This document shows, one piece after another, positions 30,464-43,927 of a DNA stretch of 64,000 nucleotides. The stretch covers positions 558,001 to 622,000 of the forward strand of contig BSYQ01000009.1 in NCBI GenBank assembly GCA_030272585.1, written 5' to 3'. Origin of the DNA: Bryopsis sp. KO-2023 (taxonomy: Eukaryota > Chlorophyta > Ulvophyceae > Bryopsidales > Bryopsidaceae). Positions within the stretch are counted from its first letter, which is position 1. Each line of letters opens with the position of its first letter. The notes under the pieces are model-generated. The model worked only from the letters and a program-made list of their open reading frames with translations. It did no database searches and was not told the DNA's origin. Made by a program: the position numbers and the translations under genes.

Positions 30464-33400
30464 CTAGGCAGCCAAAACACGGTCGGACCAATCCATCATG
30501 AGTTTCCGAGAGAACAATGGAATATCACTGACCGCATCAGACAGCAATTGCTGTGGGTCGATGTCATCTCTGACCAACTGCAATCCAAGACACAAAAACA
30601 AAAATGGGATCCAGAAAATCAGCATTCTTGCATGAAAACTGACACATACATGCGAATTTCATCAACATATTTTTCTTATGATTATGAACAAGGTCATCCA
30701 AGTTCCGATCCAGAAATAAATCCCCCCTCCCGCCCCTCCTCAAAAAAAAAGAATAAAAATTACAAATTATAAACTGTTTGTATACATATTCTATAATGTA
30801 GTTTTCAATCTCAATAATTGAATTGTTCTGTGAAACTTACATCAAGAAGACTGGCAACTTCCTCCACATGAAGCCTATTGTCTTCCGTGAAAGCCAAAAC
30901 GAGCTGATCCCTCAATCGATCATCCAACAGCAACAATCTGATACCATCCTACACCCCCCCCCCCAAACACAAAAAAAGGGTCAATACAGTTACCTTCATT
31001 ATTCATATTTGTCAGCCAAGAAAAGCAATATTCAACAATTCAAAAATGTAAAAAAAAAGAGAAAAGAAATACTTATAAAAAAAGAATAGAATAGAAAAGA
31101 CAAGAAAATTTTAATGAAGCGTCGGCACAATGGTACCATAATTTCCAAGTCATCTGTCATCAACAAAAAATAATTCGATAAACTCCAACAAGACTATTGA
31201 ACCTCAATGGACACAAATGCATAGATCCTCCACTTTCGGCTGAACATAGGTTTCATCGTAATGCTGAACAGGCGGATTTTCAAAGAGGTATTCAAAAAAT
31301 TACCTTCAAGGTGTCATTCAGAACAAGATTTCCACCCATTCCTTCTCTAGCAAGGGTGATCAGATTTTCCAGCCGCTTCCATCGGAATTTGCCATCCTGG
31401 TAAAACAAATCCGATTGATTTTCTTTCCCCATTAAAAGGAGCCCCATCACCAACACAACACAATGAAGCAGGCCCACACCCAAAAAACAAAAACACAAAA
31501 AAAATCGAGAAAGAAGAACAAGGATCCATTTCACCTATCTTTTGATATGGAATACCAGGATACCACCGGTGCATATTCCTTTTTTTTTCGACTCCACCGA
31601 TACGAAAACTAGCCAGGGAAAAAATGAATCGGAAAAAAAGGTTTGGTTGATACTTCTTACCACCATAATCGATCGATGGTGCATTACATATCAACAGGAA
31701 GACGACCATACCTGGAACAAAACTTGAATGAGTCTGTCTCTGAGGGCTGGGTCTTCGTCAGTCAGCAGCCTTCGCGCGACATATGGATAAGCAACTTCCA
31801 AAAAGTGGAATTCAGGGTCCAAGTTTAAGCAAATACCTTCCTGAGTCAAAAGAGACCTGTCGAAACACAACCGAATTCAAAACTGCCTAGGGAATTCACA
31901 TGATGAAAGAAACGAATAACTTCCAAAAAGTAAGAATGGGCTTCACCAGCCCCTTGAGTGTGACATGCATGCTCCTATTTTTAAACACAGAAAAATGAAA
32001 TGCTCACCTGATGACAAGACTGAACCTTTCAGGGATTCGGATAGGATACTGGTAAACCAGTTCGTTAAACTTGGTGGTGACGGTTCTGAAATTGAAAACC
32101 GCCATGGTCTGGCCCATAGAATCCTTCCAAATCTTCTCCAAGGCAGGGACAATGGGCGTGGTATCGGTCCCTATGTCAGACACCACCCGAAATTTGAGCA
32201 ACCATGATTTTCTTTCTGACGGGAAGGTCTATTGAGCATTGCGGAGAACAGATACCCTACCGTTTGCAAGGAACCCAAGCTTGATGAAATCGTTTGCCAT
32301 TTCGACATAATCCTCATTCACGGCATGCACCACAGCATCCACCAGAATCTGCTTGTTATACTGACTGAGCTGGGCAACATTTCCAAAATCCACGTAGGCA
32401 ATCCTGCCATCTCTCATGGCAAAGATATTACCTGGTCAAAACACAAACACAACATAAAAAAAAGAATGAAAGATCCCCAATGCAAAATCACCAGCTTCTT
32501 CAGACAATACGCATGTCAAAATACGCCAAACATCAAACTTCACATGGGCGGTGGTGGATTTTTTTCCTTTTCTTCTTCTTGAACTGTTCATTAATGGTAT
32601 CATTTGAGTTTAATTACCTGGATGAGGATCTCCATGGAAGAGGCCAAACTCAAGCAACTGGCGGAGTCCCGATCGAACTCCACACCTGATGAACTCATCC
32701 TCATCGAGAGCCCGTCTGACGGCATCGGGGTCCGTGCAACGAATGCCATCGATCCATTCCATGGTCAACACTCGAGGCCCTGACAAGTCTTCCCGAACCC
32801 AAGGGATTTTCACCAACGGATCGTTCTCAAAGTTCTTGCCAAATTCCTGTTTCGAGTTAGAAAGAAACACCACACAACTGAGGAAAACAATGAGAAATAG
32901 GGTGCATCCACACGTACACATTGCTGGAATATACGGGGGAACTCTCCGTAAAACTCCGCGCATTTTGTAAACTGGACTTGGATTTTTGCTGAAGCTTCTC
33001 AGCACAGGAATTTGAAAGTGGGGGTAATATGATTGTGTAAAACGGAACTTCCATGCACAGACAGTTGCAGGTCAATTATCGGAGAAGTGATGAGTCTCCA
33101 AAAGTGAAAGGAAAAGGGAGTTGAAACATATAGCTTACCTGGATGTTTCTTGCTTCTTGCTCGTAGTTGAGTTCTTCCAAAAGCTTCTCCCCAAACTCAT
33201 CAACGATCAATTGCGCACTACATCCCAGTCTCTCCATCGCCACCTATTGATGCACAAAAACACTTTAACAGCCATTCTTGTGCAAAAACACACAAATAGG
33301 CACAGATCAAAACAAAACAAAAAACCACTGGGATTTATTCTGCAAGTGTCTGTGATTTTTCCAAACAGTACTTTCACATCTGCCAGTAATGCAGAGCATG

Positions 33401-35879
33401 ACCCCTCCCCCCCCAAAAAAAACAAAAAAACAAAAAAACCACACAGTATGCTGGTCAACAGTGATATCAGAAGCATGGGCAAAAATGTTATTCACCTTGT
33501 CGAACAGAGTTCCCAAGGTTCTGAAGAGATACAGGTCCCTGTAAATGGTTGGCTCCACTCCGGGCCTTTGCACCTTCACAGCAACTTCCTCCCCTTCGAA
33601 TGCAAAAGAATTTCCTCTTTTAGTCAACGTCTTACCAAATGCTTTGATTTTTTTTCTTCTATTCACTAATCCTTATGAATACATGCAAGGGTTGGGAACT
33701 TCCCCCCAAAAAAAGTAGAAAGAAAAAAAAGCAGACTTCCTGCAATAACACACAGAGATCATAATTCAAAAAAAAGGAGCAAACAGCGAATAAACTAACA
33801 AAGCATTACCTGTGGATCTGAGCGTTGCTTTGTAGACCTGTCCCAGCGAAGCAGCAGCCACCGGCGTCTCAGAAATGTAACTGAAGACTTCCTCCAGTGG
33901 TCGACCCAAATCACTCTCAATGATTTCCATCGCCTACCAAAAAACAGATAAATTATCAGATTACTGTTCTGGAGAGGAAAGGGGTGGGGTGGGGCTGAGA
34001 AGAACAATAGTCTACAAACATACACAGCTGTGATGTAACGTGCGTGATGTAATGTAGCGTAATGTACGTAATGCGATGCATAATTTCTTTCAATCGAAGT
34101 TTGTGCACCTGTTCATCTGGGAAAGATGGGACATCATCTTGCAGAGTGCAGAGTTCATTCATGAAATCTTGTCTCATAATATCAGGTCGATTGGCCAAAA
34201 CCTGTCCAGCCTTGATAAATGAGGGGCCAAGATCTGTCAAGATTTCCCTAAACAACACCGAGGACACTAAGTCAACAAAACTGATCATATCAAATAGACA
34301 TTAACATCAATGGTGTCATTTCCTTCAGGGAGCCTGGCACGTTTCTGCAAAAATTTTACTGCAATAGTCATTTGTTCAAGAAAACCCAGGGATGATTTTG
34401 GCAACTAGCCGACATACACACAGATATAACAAAAGAACAAAAAGAAAAAAAAAAGAAGCAAAGTAAAATTTCCTGAAAAAAAGACCCTGTTTTAAAGAAA
34501 TGAAGTGAGTCGAGGGCTCTCTTTTGTCAAAGTCTGGATGAGTACCTCAATTGAGCAGCTCTGTACTGAATTCTATCAGGTGTCTCTGAAATCCCAGCCA
34601 AATTGTCTGACTGAAGTCCAATGTAGTAGGAGCCAAGGGTAGCCACCATAGTGAAGGCCCGGCACTATATCATCGTCAATACAGATAATGTTTTCTCAGT
34701 TAAAAATTAGAGTGAGCAGGAAAACAAAAAAAAGCATCCATCTTTCACTTTCGACCTGAATTTACTGGGCGGCACTTACAAAAAAAATACTATTTCGGTT
34801 TCGCACATTTATTTAGCATTTTGAATATCGGCAAGGTGGGGCATTCTGTATCCTTAAATTTCGCTTTCATCAATTCTTTTCAGAAGACCACTGTGGCTGT
34901 TTTTTGTTTTTTTTGGACCAACACGTTTTCGATTTGAATGCTAATGAAATAAAAAATAATGATTGCGAAAGCATAGCCTGAATAAATGACCCCCCCCAAA
35001 AAAAATAAAAATAAAACTTGGATCCTTGTGGTGTTCCCGTCAAAAAGCCTGACATCGGCTCCAGATCTTACCACAACTCCAACTGCGTCGCCAGGTTTGT
35101 CCAACACTCTTTGCTTTATCATTTCAGCAGAGTAGCCACTGGCGATATTGCAGAATCCAGTTTCCAGCTCCAGCTGTTCCCAGGCCTCATCATTCATCCT
35201 AGTTTAGAAAAATAGAAATGCAAATTTTTCATATTCACTTCAGATAGCATGCACCATGAGCAAGCAACAAACGCACATGGACTCTGAATATCTGATTTTA
35301 GAATGGTTTCAGGCAACAGTTCTCTGTTTTCATAAAGTTCTACAATCGGAATGATACAATAGATGATCCACCAATCCCACACAGACATCAGCAAAAACTT
35401 CTTTTATTGTGCCTGTCTGATAGTTTTCAGAATTTGTGCTGTAGGCCACTGAATTTTCGATTTTTGGAAAACTTGATCAGCAGGATTTGAGAGGAAAAGC
35501 CCAAAGGTTGCAAAAAACACAAAACATGATTTCACATCGCGCTCGCGCGACTCCTACCATCTTCACCCGCAGGTTCTGTATGTCTGAACTAAGAAACAGT
35601 GCCAAGATACGCGGTGGCCAAGGAGCCCAGCAGTCTCCTCGCAACAAGAGCTTCGAGTGGAGTCGAGGGGCCTCTAGACTGGATAACTCACTTTGGTCTG
35701 ACATCGTTCGCCACGGAAGCTGCCGACGCAGGAGAAATCGTTCTCCTTTTGCTTCTGAGGGAGAACGAGGGAGAATTGGCGCCCAACGGCCGAGGTGGGA
35801 TTCTCGCGACTCCAGGGCGCGAACTGCAGGAAGGAGCGGAGCCCACCCCGCAACAAGTCTCTCGACCTATAGCGTTCAT
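30464..35879 (-). CDS. ABC1K1: Plastid ABC1/UbiB-like kinase, PGR6 type
   Basis: Fourteen exons: 35879-35692, 35198-35072, 34664-34546, 34247-34109, 33933-33810, 33593-33496, 33243-33139, 32846-32618, 32431-32261, 32170-32008, 31856-31712, 31396-31304, 30948-30841, 30577-30464 (1923 bp, 640 residues; every phase agrees). The Ser/Arg/Pro-rich N-terminus looks like a plastid transit peptide. Family marks are KxGQ ([15 protein letters not shown]), the Ala-rich loop ([10 protein letters not shown]), [25 protein letters not shown] and [12 protein letters not shown]. The C-terminal half ([43 protein letters not shown]) matches plant ABC1K1/PGR6 best from memory. That protein sits on plastoglobules and affects plastoquinone and prenyl-lipid balance. 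Head to head with the tepsin gene at 36511. Confidence 0.9.
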
Positions 35880-36510
35880 CGTCACCGTTGTCGCTTGAAA
35901 AAGATTGGCTCCGACCTTTCCAGTAAAAGGTGTTCGAGGAGTAGTCCAATTCTCTCTCCTGGTGGAGGTTCTGTTTCTGCTCAAGGGATTTGGCTGTTGT
36001 TCGCTTCGCAATTCGCCATGTCAGACTTTTCTGCCCGAAGCGTTTTCGCTTTTGTGCGCTTTTTGCTACTTTAACGTAAGAAATCACGTGGATTCGTTCT
36101 TTTTTTGGTACGGCTCCATTTCGTTCATTTCTGGCCAGAAACACGGGCCGCCTTTCCCAAGTCCGCCGCTCCAATCATGTTCCCGATGCAAGGGAGAGCA
36201 TATGCATGCCCCAAACCGACTGGATGTGTTATGGGTGGCGATAGCCTTTCCCCTGTTGAATTGTTGGCTCACCTGCTGTCTTCCTCCAAATGCAAGAAGT
36301 TGCATGGGGGATCCTTCCATCAATGGGCATTACTAAGCGACAGATCTCAATGGATTTGTGTGACCCCCCTCAGAGTGTCCCAACAAAAAAACTCATCGAT
36401 CCAAATCACTCTTTTTGGGCAAAGCTGAAACCCACCCTTCCAAGAGGACAGAGAGAAAGACAGAACAGAGAACAGGTTTCGACACGAAGCGCCAATCAAA
36501 CACGCTCACC
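35880..36510. promoter_or_regulatory. Divergent promoter ABC1K1/tepsin
   Basis: 631 bp between two opposed start codons, so it should hold both promoters. Low in A/T runs compared with flanking introns. No TATA box was recognised. Confidence 0.55.
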
Positions 36511-39500
36511 ATGCTGGCCCCCTTTCAACGAGCGAAAAAGGTCGACGAAGCAACCTCTTCAAAGGACGAGCAGACTCCAAGTGAGATTCGATAACGGAAC
36601 CCATCGGGCCCCGACAGGGATGGAGAATGCGCATCGAAATTGCTTCAATAAAGAGTCTATGGGAGATCCCGACGCATAGGACAGAGTTCGGTTTCGCACG
36701 GCACTCGTTTGCTTAGTTGTAATCTCTCCAATTTCCGACAACGAGTATTAATCAGCTTTTCTTTGCTGAATCTGATGACCAAGCAATACAAAACATTGCG
36801 AAGTTGTGTTATTGAAACGCTCGTTGACTTTCGTTGAGTTGCCAGAACTTGGTGCAGAATAGAGAAACAACATTTTTCTGTTGTTGAAGGTCTGCTTATC
36901 TCCCTCCTGTTCAAGGTTTCAAACCATCTGTTCCTGGAACTCATTTGAATAAGATTTTTCCCGACTTTTTGCCAATTGTTGTGCAATATTTACTTCGGTT
37001 GATTTTTCTCGCTGGGCAGTGTTTTGATTAGCTGAGGCTGTGTGTGTGTTGCAGTTTATTTGTTCGAGGAGTTGTGTGGTTATGCAAGAAGCACTCCTGA
37101 AGATGCAAATTTAGTTGCGGAATCCCTCACTCGAAAGCTGCAGGCCCGATCTCCAATTACAATAGCCAAGGTCTTTTTTTCCCTCTCTTTTTTTTTTAAA
37201 GTAATAAAACCACGAAGTGTGCAAAAATTATCTTCTGCAGTTAAAAAAAAAAAAAGGAGAAATTAGCACAGAAAAGGAAACTGTGTGCGAATACGTTTTA
37301 TTGTTAAAAAAAAATACCTGCAAGGGAGTGTTTGTTTTTTTTTTGTTGGAACAGTCTTTGAAAGGCATGAAGTACCTTTGCCAAAAAGGCTGCCATGATT
37401 TCAAAAGATGCATGCAACGGAGGGCAACTGCAGTTCGGTGAGGGTTTTTCCTCTTCTTCCAAAACTTACATAGTTTTCAATTTTGTCGACAGTTGGTGGT
37501 AACATTCCAGAATTCAGACATCGCAAGTACATGAAGGCATAAAATACTGAAAGGATATCTGCCCTGCAAGTTCAATTTTTGTCTTTAATCAGGCCTCTGC
37601 AGCAATATCAAGGGCCGATGGATCAGCTGAAAGGGGATGCTCTGAATGCCAAAGTCAGAACAGCTGCGAAAGAAGCTATCGAAGCAATTTTCGAAGCAAA
37701 TTCAGCCCCGACCATGCCTTCTTCTCAGGTATTGTACCTATTTCTTGAAGCCATTATGCTTGTGGATCCCTGCCAATTCCTGGGGTGGTCGACTCGTCTT
37801 TTCCTCAGATGGATGTTGGCTTTCACAGATTAATGTGGAGTTCAGAAATAGCATTTTTCAACAGCTGTTCCGCCAATCCTCCTCCAAAAAACCCAAAGAT
37901 CCATTGATTGACCACCAAGTTTTTCCACACAGGGTAGAATTCAGGGATTTGGAAGCAGCATGACTGGTGGGAACGAAAGCGGTCGAACCAACCCTGGAAT
38001 GCCCAGTGGGCAAAAAATGGTTGGATTTGGCAGCGAGCAATTGAGGGCTGGAGTGCCTCCCCCCGTGGTGAACTCTTATGGGAATGCCATGCAGAGTAAT
38101 CGCGCACCAACAGCATCTGTCAAATCATCCTATCTGCTGTCCGACAGCGAGAGAAAGGTAATTCATTTCTTAGTCATGCTTTCAGCTTTAGGTGAGCGTT
38201 GAAAATATTCGGTTTGGTCTTAGTTTGCAGTGGGATTTTTTTGTTCAGGTGGACAGCCAAGCTCCGTCTGGAAATAGTCACAGCATCGGGGGAGGAGGCC
38301 AATCTGTGATAGGGACCGAAACAGAATTGGTCGACAATATTTGTGAGCCCGGAGGAATGCGGATCCAACCTGCAAGGGATGACCTCAACCAATTCCTTGT
38401 CACAGTTGGGAGTTTGAATGGACCCAAAGTGGCAGAGGCGCTTCGTGGAAAGATTGTAAGCTTGCCTTCTGCTGTTTGTTTTCTTGGGAGTTTTTTTTAC
38501 CTGGGTTCTACGACAAATCAAAGGAAAAGAAAATTTCTGATAGGCTCCAGGAAAATTACATCTGCATGGTGTTTTTTGTCCTTCAGCTTCTGTTTCACCT
38601 ATTGCTGATGAGGAATGTTGGGGGAAAAAAATCTTGGAACCCATTTGTTCGATAATATCCCAGCAAATGCAAACTGAGGTTCATGAATATGTTCTAGGAA
38701 GGCAGTTCTTGGCAAGAGGCTTTCCGGGCGCTCTGTGCATTGGAGCATGTCATTCAGCACGGCAGCAGCGTGAGCTGTGGAGAAATTGCTGTCAATTTTC
38801 AGGTCAGTTGATTGATTCATTTCTGTTTTTTTTTAATCTTGATTGAAAGTTACTGGCGACAAGAACCAAGAATTTTTTGGCTTTGCTGCTTTTTTTCCTA
38901 GGAAATAGTGTCATGGGATGAAAAGTGTGAGAATAGTGTGAGGAAAGTGTGACTATCGATCATGTGGGGTGAGAGGAAAGTATCGCTGACATGATATCGA
39001 ATTTTTAAATAAAAAAACAGAGTCATCACATTGTTGTATTTTTCCTTATTGAACTGGGATGGGTTTGGCAAAACATCAGGTGGACTCTTCCCCAATAACT
39101 AGAGCTTCTCAGTCCACACACTCAACGGTCAAGAATCGTGCAAATGCAATTATGAAACTCTTGGGAGGTGATGAGGATTCCAATGGAAATCAAAACGGAG
39201 TCGTGCCTAATGGAAGTGCTGCAAAGCCGTCCACAACGACCCCTGACTTTACTGCTGATTTGTTGGGTGGAATCGATGAACCGGCGAAGGCCCCAGAGCA
39301 GGAAGCTGATTTGACAGGCACGATTTCATCTCAACAAAATTCAATCATTCAATTTTTTCTGAAGCAGGTTGATTTTCCCTGTGGGCCCTTCCTGGTATGA
39401 CTCCTCCCCTCAAGCGAAAACGAAATTGCATCATTTGAAGCCTTTTTTTTCCAATTTGTTAAACTCATTCAAGCGATGCTCAAAACTGCAAGACACCCAC

Positions 39501-41458
39501 TTCACTTTTTGTTGTGAAGATTTTGATAAACCTCAGCCCACCATGCACTGTGTGTGCCAAGATTCTTGTTGCATGGCAAAACTGCCACCAAATCCCCTCC
39601 TCTTTGTGTGGATGCTGATTATTGTTGTTTTTTGCAGATATGCTGGGTTTCGATGATCAAATTTCTGTTCCAGCCGCAGCACCAAATCAAACTGACGCGC
39701 TGTCGGGTGGCTTCTCCATTGATCAACCGACTGCCGCCCCCCAGCAGGCCCCTGCTGAATCAGGTCAGCAAAAAATGAAATGCAATTCTCATTCCGCTGG
39801 GAATTCAGTTCGTCCAGCACATGGCGTTCTGCAACAGGCTCCAGAGATTAACAATTTGCATGGTTCTGTATTTCAGGATTGGATGACATGTTTTCTGGGC
39901 TATCTATGAACGGTCCTCCGCCTCCCACTGAAAGCCAGAATTTAACACCGTCGGCAAGCCCCCCTGCCCACACCATGTCAGCAATGGATGCTTTGTTGGC
40001 ACCATCACCGCCATCAGACCCTTTCCTCCCAACGTCGATGGGGGACATCATGTCCGCTCCAAACCAATCTACCAATGGGAATGAGCAACCTGCGGCTGCT
40101 GGTCTCAATCCCGGCAATGTGGTGTCCAATCCCTCACCGTTCACCATGCCAGCCTCTTCTGTACTGATGACTAATCCAGGTCCAATGGCTGGTTCCACTG
40201 GCATGAACAACCAAGCAGCGGTGCCGATGGCTCAAAATCCAATGATGTTTCCTCAGCAGGTATTGAGATCCGAACTCAGCCTTTACTGTGATATATACAG
40301 TATAGATATCTGTTCTTTTAAGAATCTTCCCTCGCATCGGCACAAAGAACCATGTCTGTTGTTTACGGAATGGTAGTCGATGAATACAGAGTTTGATGAA
40401 GGAACTCAAATTGGTTGGTGTGGGATTGTGTAGGGTGGTGCTTTTCCTCCACAGGGGATGATGGCCCCTGGTATGGTGAATCCAGCCATGATGATGAATG
40501 GTGAGCAGACATTGGTGGCATTGGAATGAAAGAACCCCTAGATACTTGTGTTTGCTGTAGCTACCTATTGCCAGTTTTTGCTTAACAAAAAAATAAATAA
40601 ATAATGGTTTGATGTCTATTATGGCGTGTAGATTGTGGTTTTGTTTTGGGGTTTGATTTGTGATCACGGTTTCTTTGTAGGAATGATGCCTCAGCAACAA
40701 CAAATGGGATTCCATCAAATGATGCCTCAACAGATGGTGGGGCAACAGCAAATGATGGGCCAGGCACAACAGATGATGATGAATCAGCAGCAAATGATGG
40801 GTCAGCCACAACAGATGATGGGCCAACAGCAAATGATGAGTCAGCAGGGCATGATGCCACAACCTCCTCAACAAGGTGGCATGATGCCAGGGGCTTCTCC
40901 CTGGGGGCAGCAAACAGCAATGCCTACTGGAATGGGGGACCTCCATGGTGCGTCAGTTCACCAATGTCTAAATAAAAATAATAATGTCTACTTAAAAATT
41001 CACACGAACAAATATGTTGATTGGGTTGGAACGCACGGAGGTTTCTGTCCTAACACAGACGCGCAAGATGCAGTGTGTGTGACGGTTGATGTAGGGATCT
41101 CACCAGGCAGTGGGGCGGTGCCTTTGGCTGCGTTTGTTGGCCCTGCGAACACTCAACGACGGAGTTCGAGCGGGAAAGTTCACCCTGCTTTCAGTTTCAT
41201 TGGGGTACGTATGATGCATAAGCACCTGCCGTTTTCTCGAAAATCAAAATACGATGCATCATCCAGACTTAAAACATGCAAAATGGAGTGTTGGTTAATC
41301 GTGGGAGTAGCGCACTTGTGGCGTCGATTCCTTGCTTTTGGTGGGGGGGCTTTAATGATTGTAGTGGAATTAGGATTGTCTTGATTAAATGTCTGAATTT
41401 GCAATGCTGTTTGCTGTGACAGGATGAACTGAAGACGACCATGAAGGCTAAAAAGTGA
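36511..41458 (+). CDS. MTV1: Tepsin/MTV1 homologue (ENTH adaptor of AP-4)
   Basis: Fourteen exons: 36511-36580, 37055-37170, 37355-37437, 37593-37728, 37933-38157, 38249-38455, 38698-38802, 39080-39317, 39638-39763, 39877-40259, 40434-40500, 40681-40947, 41095-41204, 41423-41458 (2169 bp, 722 residues). The ENTH domain (residues about 8-135) has YLFEELCGYA and LKGMKYLCQKGCHDFKRCMQ, then RIQGFGSSM. A tepsin-type VHS-like domain follows (ELVDNICEPGGMR, then WQEAFRALCALEHVIQ). The long disordered tail holds DLLG, DMLGFDD and MFSGLSM, a Met/Gln-rich run (40690-40900) and AFSFIG near the end. MFSGLSM and AFSFIG resemble the two AP-4-binding motifs of animal tepsin. Tepsin and plant MTV1 act in trans-Golgi vesicle traffic. 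The exon 8 donor is GC, and the exon at 41095 has an alternative without splicing. Confidence 0.85.
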
Positions 41459-42385
41459 GGTGCTGACCAGATGTCTGACCGGCTATTTGAACTGTGGCAA
41501 TGGAGGATTGCGACACTTTTGCCAGGGTTTTGTTTTCCGAGAGTTGATGCTAGCGCTCTGTTTCCTCACTGTCAAAAAAACAGAGTTTTGTTTTGGTATT
41601 GTTGATTTTGAGAAATATCAATTTTGGTGGTCCGCTGCTCTCTTTGTAGTGAGTTTCTGGCACAGATTGGGATGGTTTGTTTTCATTGGACATTTAGTGT
41701 GGTGGCGGGTCTATTTCGGGAGTGTTGTGAATTTAATGGGTTGCACTGTTTAGAGAATGGATTTCTTGGTAGACTTGTCGACAGCTGTGAGTCAAATTCA
41801 CAGTTGGACGGATTAATCTGCTGTAATGCATGATCTGGACCAAAGGTTTTAGGGTCAGAGTCAAACTTAGAGTGAGCAGCAAGTTTTCAGCCACAGAGAA
41901 ACTCACAAACACTGTTTGAGATGGCTTGTTTGAAGAACTCTTGACCAGGATTGTGTCAGCAGTAGTTACCCTCATCCCATTCACAATCGTCACTCATTTT
42001 CTTCCCTGTGGTCATGGAGATATATGTTCGGTGTCTGAAATCAGTTCTTTCAAGTACAGTAGTAACAAAGAGCAGTGCTTTGGGTGGTTTTTTGACAAAC
42101 TTGGAAAAGCTGGTTTCCCTGAACATGATTTCAAACTCCTGCGGTGGTGAAATTTTTTCTTTGGGTGTCTTCAGGGATCGGAAAAAACCTCCCTCACAAT
42201 CTGATTTTCCACTAGTTGAAAATGACATCAAAAAACATCTATAAAACATCTCTATGTATGTGTCCGTTATCTTTTCAACCTCCCAACCTGATATGACATC
42301 TCTATGAAGGTCAACCACTTTCAAGCCTGCCTTTTTCTCTTTGCTTCAAAAAACATAACGCAGTTTGAACTCAAACACCATCTAT
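41459..42385. other. Spacer between convergent tepsin and ZC3HC1 genes
   Basis: Presumed 3' UTRs of two convergent genes. No coding signal seen. Confidence 0.55.
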
Positions 42386-43927
42386 CTATTCCACGACGGA
42401 TTTCAAAACTTCTTCCCAGCCCACCAGCCAAGGGCAAAAATATCGGTGAGCACCCAGAGGGTCTAACGGAGGGCCCTCCCCGACTTCAGCATAATCCTCA
42501 GGGAAAATGTTGGTTGCACCATCATCATTCACATTCTCCAACATGCCCTTTTCGATCAATTCTGACTCTACAGGGGGAACCTCAGAAACCCTTCTCCGCT
42601 TATATGAACCCAGCCCGAACACAGGCCCATCATTCTCGTCAGTTGGGGGTGCTTCAGGAACAGTTTGTAAAGGTGTGGTAGCTTCGCCTGGTGCCTTTTG
42701 TTCATGTGTTGATGTTTTCCCCTCGTCGGATGTTTTGGCCCCGGCTGGTTCACCCACAGATTTCTCAGCCAATAATGATTCTAGCGATGGTCGCTTTTCC
42801 TTGGTGCCCCCACTCATCCCACCGAATTGAAACAAGGACTGGGAAGCCACCGATCCGAACACCCCACTTTCCAGCTTCAACCCGAATTTCGACACCATTC
42901 CACCGGCGATCGTCCCCACCAGCCCTTTCTTGACCTCCTTCGTTTTCATTCTGATGCCTTTCTCCAAAATCGTGTCTGGCTGGCTGGAGTTCGACCCCTT
43001 TTTCCCTTGCACAGCTCGGGCCCTCATTGCATTTCTGGCAAACATTCGTTGGAATTTTGGCAGATCTATTCCGGGCTCTGTTCCAAATCCCCAGCCCCCA
43101 GCTCTGCATGCACAATACTCGCAGTGAAAAATGGTTTCCCTTGCTAAGACGTAACCCTTGTTTGGATTTCCAGTTTTAACGTAGACGTCCCTGCGAGCTC
43201 TTTTTCTTTTCGACCCTGGGCTATCGCTCGGCGCAGATTCCGCAGCTTTCAGATATACTTTGCTAGAGAGCTCGATCACGTTCCAACCCAGCAATGCCAG
43301 CGTCACCAGTTTCTCGTTCCGTTTTTGCCAAGCCTCATCAGAGACGAAACTCGTGTCGATTTTCCCAGCGTTCGAAGTTTGCCCTCCGCTGTAGTTCTGC
43401 TTCATCCTCGATAGATTCCATTCGAGCAGTTGATCGAATTTGTCCTTCAGTGACGAGTATCGCGCCAACTCTGTGGGTATGCTGTTCTCTAAAATGGGGA
43501 GATCCCAGATTCGTTCCAGTGCGTCGATTCTCGCCACCAGTTCATCCAAAACCACCGCTCGCGGCCGACATTGCACCCTCTCGAAGTCTTGGGGGCATGT
43601 CGCGGTTCTCCAAGCGCACTCTGGAGCGTGCGACTCCTTCAGCGTTTTCACGTAAGCGTCCACGATTTCCGATACGTGGGCGAAGCTGGCAGGGATATCG
43701 AAGCTGGCGCACGCTCCGCAGAAATCGCATCTCAGTAAATCTCTGTGGGAATTCTGCCAACCGTGACGAGCGCACACGAGAGGCGAGAGTTCCGCCGGCT
43801 TTGCGAACCACGTGCTCGGCCTGTACGTTTGCACCCTGGCTAAAAATTCGCTTCGACTGTAGGGATCAGCGGTAGATTCTTTCCGAGCGTCTCCGTCCAA
43901 TCTCGACGACGCAGTTTCCATCACCAT
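42386..43927 (-). CDS. ZC3HC1: C3HC-type zinc-finger protein, ZC3HC1/NIPA-like
   Basis: Single-exon gene, 513 residues. It has the C3HC/BIR-like domain: CARHGWQNSHRDLLRCDFCG with C-X2-C, then a His-X3-Cys (SHAPEC) at about residue 105. A second BIR-like part has FHCEYCACRAGGWGF and the late HRYFCPW motif (about 490). The middle is disordered and Ser/Glu/Pro-rich, a usual trait of the family. ZC3HC1 in animals, and related proteins in yeast and plants, belong to the nuclear basket of the pore. No intron is needed. Met 43927 or the Met two codons later may be the start. It is divergent from the PHT4 gene. Confidence 0.85.
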   Translation of the reverse strand: MVMETASSRLDGDARKESTADPYSRSEFLARVQTYRPSTWFAKPAELSPLVCARHGWQNSHRDLLRCDFCGACASFDIPASFAHVSEIVDAYVKTLKESHAPECAWRTATCPQDFERVQCRPRAVVLDELVARIDALERIWDLPILENSIPTELARYSSLKDKFDQLLEWNLSRMKQNYSGGQTSNAGKIDTSFVSDEAWQKRNEKLVTLALLGWNVIELSSKVYLKAAESAPSDSPGSKRKRARRDVYVKTGNPNKGYVLARETIFHCEYCACRAGGWGFGTEPGIDLPKFQRMFARNAMRARAVQGKKGSNSSQPDTILEKGIRMKTKEVKKGLVGTIAGGMVSKFGLKLESGVFGSVASQSLFQFGGMSGGTKEKRPSLESLLAEKSVGEPAGAKTSDEGKTSTHEQKAPGEATTPLQTVPEAPPTDENDGPVFGLGSYKRRRVSEVPPVESELIEKGMLENVNDDGATNIFPEDYAEVGEGPPLDPLGAHRYFCPWLVGWEEVLKSVVE

